Shown: positions 61,193-64,000 of the stretch, piece by piece | Layout: each line of letters opens with the position of its first letter | How positions within the stretch are numbered: the first letter of the stretch is position 1 | NCBI GenBank assembly: GCA_016169945.1 | Contig: JADLSH010000379.1 | Location: 3,128,001-3,192,000 of the forward strand | Source: Trachythela sp. YZ-2020 | Lineage: Eukaryota > Cnidaria > Anthozoa > Malacalcyonacea > Clavulariidae | Length of the DNA: 64,000 bases | Direction of reading: 5' to 3' | Position numbers and translations under genes: made by a program | Notes under the pieces: generated by a model | The model's input: only the letters and a program-made list of their open reading frames with translations | Told to the model about the DNA's origin: nothing | Databases searched by the model: none

Positions 61193-64000
61193 TGATGCGA
61201 CTAACCTGTGATGCGAGGGGGCCTTTGATCTAACCTGTGATGCGAGGGCTAACCTGTGATGCGAGGGCTAACCTGTGATGCGAGGGCTAACCTGTGATGC
61301 GAGGGCTAACCTGTGATGCGAGGGGCTAACCTGTGATGCGAGGGGGCTAACCTGTGATGCGAGGGGGGCTAACCTGTGATGCGAGGGGAGCAAACCTGTG
61401 ATGCGAGGGGGCTAACCTGTGATGCGAGGGAGCTAACCTGTGATGCGAGGGGCTTACCTGTGATGCGAGGGGGCTAACCTGTGGTGTGAGGGGGCTAACC
61501 TGTGATGCGAGGGAGCTAACCTGTGATGCGAGGGGCTAACCTGTGATGCGAGGCTAACCTGTGATGCGAGGAGCTAACCTGTGATGCGAGGGAGCGACCC
61601 TGTGATCCGAGGGGCTAAACTTTGTTGCGTGGGGGCTAACCTGTGATGCGAGGGGCTAACCTGTGATGCGAGGGGGCTAACCTGTGATGCGAGGGGAGCA
61701 AACCTGTGATGCGAGGAGCTAACCTGTGATGCGAGGGGCTAACCTGTGATGCGAGGAGCTAACCTGTGATGCGAGGAGCTAACCTGTGATGCGAGGAGCT
61801 AACCTGTGATGCGAGGGGCTAACCTGTGATGCGAGGGAGCTAACCTGTGATGCGAGGAGCTAACCTGTGATGCGAGGGGCTAACCTGTGATGCGAGGGGC
61901 TAACCTGTGATGCGAGGAGCTAACCTGTGATGCGAGGAGCTAACCTGTGATGCGAGGGCTAACCTGTGATGCGAGGGGCTAACCTGTGATGCGAGGGGAG
62001 CTAACCTGTGATGCGAGGGGCTAACCTGTGATGCGAGGAGCTAACCTGTGATGCGAGGAGCTAACCTGTGATGCGAGGCTAACCTGTGATGCGAGGAGCT
62101 AACCTGTGATGCGAGGGGAGCTAACCTGTGATGCGAGGCTAACCTGTGATGCGAGGGGCTAACCTGTGATGCGAGGCTAACCTGTGATGCGAGGAGCTAA
62201 CCTGTGATGCGAGAGCTAACCTGTGATGCGAGGCTAACCTGTGATGCGAGGGGCTAACCTGTGATGCGAGGAGCTAACCTGTGATGCGAGGAGCTAACCT
62301 GTGATGCGAGGGGCTAACCTGTGATGCGAGTGATGCGAGGAGCTAACCTGTGATGCGAGGAGCTAACCTGTGATGCGAAGGGAGCAAACCTGTGATGCGA
62401 GGGAGCAAACCTGTGATGCGAGGGAGCTAACCTGTGATGCGAGGGGGCTAACCTGTGATGCGAGGGAGCTAACCTGTGATGCGAGGGGGCTAACCTGTGA
62501 TGCGAGGGAGCTAACCTGTGATGCGAGGGAGCTAACCTGTGATGCGAGGGGAGCTAACCTGTGATGCGAGGAGCTAACCTGTGATGCGAGGAGCTAACCT
62601 GTGATGCGAGGAGCAAACCTGTGGCTAACCTGTGATGCGAGGGGCTAACCTGTGATGCGAGGAGCTAACCTGTGATGCGAGGGGGCTAACCTGTGATGCG
62701 AGGGAGCTAACCTGTGATGCGAGGGGGCTAACCTGTGATGCGAGGGAGCTAACCTGTGATGCGAGGGAGCTAACCTGTGATGCGAGGGGAGCTAACCTGT
62801 GATGCGAGGGGAGCTAACCTGTGATGCGAGGGGGCTAACCTGTGATGCGAGGGGCTAACCTGTGATGCGAGGGGCTAACCTGTGATGCGAGGGGGCTAAC
62901 CTGTGATGCGAGGGGGCTAACCTGTGATGCGAGGGAGCTAACCTGTGATGCGAGGGGGCTAACCTGTGATGCGAGGGAGCTAACCTGTGATGCGAGGGAG
63001 CTAACCTGTGATGCGAGGGGAGCAAACCTGTGATGCGAGGGAGCTAACCTGTGATGCGAGGGAGCTAACCTGTGATGCGAGGGGGGCTAACCTGTGATGT
63101 GAGGGAGCTAACCTGTGATGCGAGGGAGCTAACCTGTGATGCGAGGGAGCTAACCTGTGATGCGAGGGGGCTAACCTGTGATGCGAGGGAGCTAACCTGT
63201 GATGCGAGGAGGCTAACCTGTGGTGTGAGGGGGCTAACCTGTGATGCGAGGGGAGCTAACCTGTGATGCGAGGGGCTAACCTGTGATGCGAGGAGCAAAC
63301 CTGTGATGCGAGGGCTAACCTGTGATGCGAGGAGCTAACCTGTGATGCGAGGGCTTACCTGTGATGCGAGCTAACCTGTGATGCGAGGGAGCTAACCTGT
63401 GATGCGAGGGCTAACCTGTGATGCGAGGGGCTAACCTGTGATGCGAGGAGCTAACCTGTGATGCGAGGCTAACCTGTGATGCGAGGGGATAACCTGTGAT
63501 GCGAGGGCTAACCTGTGATGCGAGGGGGCTAACCTGTGATGCGAGGGGGCTAACCTGTGATGCGAGGGGGCTAACCTGTGATGCGAGGGAGCTAACCTGT
63601 GATGCGAGGGGGCTAACCTGTGATGCGAGGGAGCTAACCTGTGATGCGAGGGAGCTAACCTGTGATGCGAGGGAGCTAACCTGTGATGCGAGGGGGCTAA
63701 CCTGTGATGCGAGGGGAGCTAACCTGTGATGCGAGGAGCAAACCTGTGATGCGAGGGGGCTAACCTGTGATGCGAGGGGGCTAACCTGTGATGCGAGGAG
63801 CTAACCTGTGATGCGAGGAGCTAACCTGTGATGCGAGGCTAACCTGTGATGCGAGGGGATAACCTGTGATGCGAGGAGCAAACCTGTGATGCGAGGGGCT
63901 AACCTGTGATGCGAGGGAGCTAACCTGTGATGCGAGGGAGCTAACCTGTGATGCGAGGGGGCTAACCTGTGATGCGAGGGAGCTAACCTGTGATGCGAGG
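61193..64000. repeat. Satellite, about 20-bp unit, running off the window
   Basis: Roughly 135-140 units of ctaacctgtgatgcgagggg with G-run length varying from 2 to 6 and an optional extra ag before ct. Occasional variants: caaacctg, gtggtgtgag, cttacctg. Six-unit patterns repeat (for example starting near 62443, 62682 and 62907). All open frames across it are repeat translations on either strand. The array continues past the end. Confidence 0.95.

Noticed and set aside
61193..64000. Long repetitive open frames and CRISPR-like look of the edge satellite
   Set aside because: Frames only translate the 20-bp unit (TCDARE-type repeats) and there are no unique spacers between units; it is a satellite.

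Overview
The window is eukaryotic nuclear DNA: AT-rich, gene-poor, dense in small transposable elements, with split genes using GT-AG introns. The gene content points to a cnidarian, most likely an anthozoan (coral or sea anemone). I infer this from an Otx and a goosecoid gene of simple three-exon form, a pair of secreted fibrinogen-related proteins of an anthozoan type, and tRNA-headed SINEs. I cannot name the species.

Four intact genes can be supported. On the minus strand lie two K50 paired-like homeobox genes: Otx (coding exons 9361-9256, 6023-5866, 2882-2436; about 236 aa) and goosecoid (52638-52509, 50605-50415, 47279-47001; 199 aa). Both have an intron at the same place in the homeodomain, between residues 46 and 47. 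Between them, on the plus strand, are two recently duplicated three-exon genes (37749-39239 and 41113-42991) for secreted proteins with a fibrinogen-like domain. Each starts with a short signal-peptide exon that is easy to miss. Broken coding sequence includes two LINE 3' ends (39662-40203 and 41755-42440), a RecQ-like helicase fragment (46001-45714) and a zinc-finger-like fragment (45475-45774).

Most of the rest is repeats. Layout: 1-1.3 kb, nothing seen; 1.3-2.3 kb, a stack of nested elements just 3' of Otx; 2.4-9.5 kb, Otx, whose introns carry VNTR and dispersed-repeat copies; 9.8-36 kb, an apparent gene desert of MITEs, SINEs and tandem repeats; 36.4-37.0 kb, a 21-bp minisatellite; 37.2-43.6 kb, the duplicated fibrinogen-related pair with LINE insertions; 43.9-46.3 kb, fold-back elements and the helicase/zinc-finger fragments; 46.7-52.8 kb, goosecoid; 53.3-61 kb, more repeats; 61.2 kb to the window end, a satellite of a roughly 20-bp unit that runs off the edge.

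Recurrent families named here are: R1 (about 200 bp, ending gtgtcaacatttctgaag); VNTR100 (about 100-bp unit with ctatcagttctaaactgttc); the CTCTCATCAA family; a fold-back SINE with a tRNA-like centre; and the O family (cacaaaccacgg inverted ends). The two homeobox genes are transcription factors that could work in axial and anterior patterning, as in other animals. The fibrinogen-related pair has no evident functional link to them.
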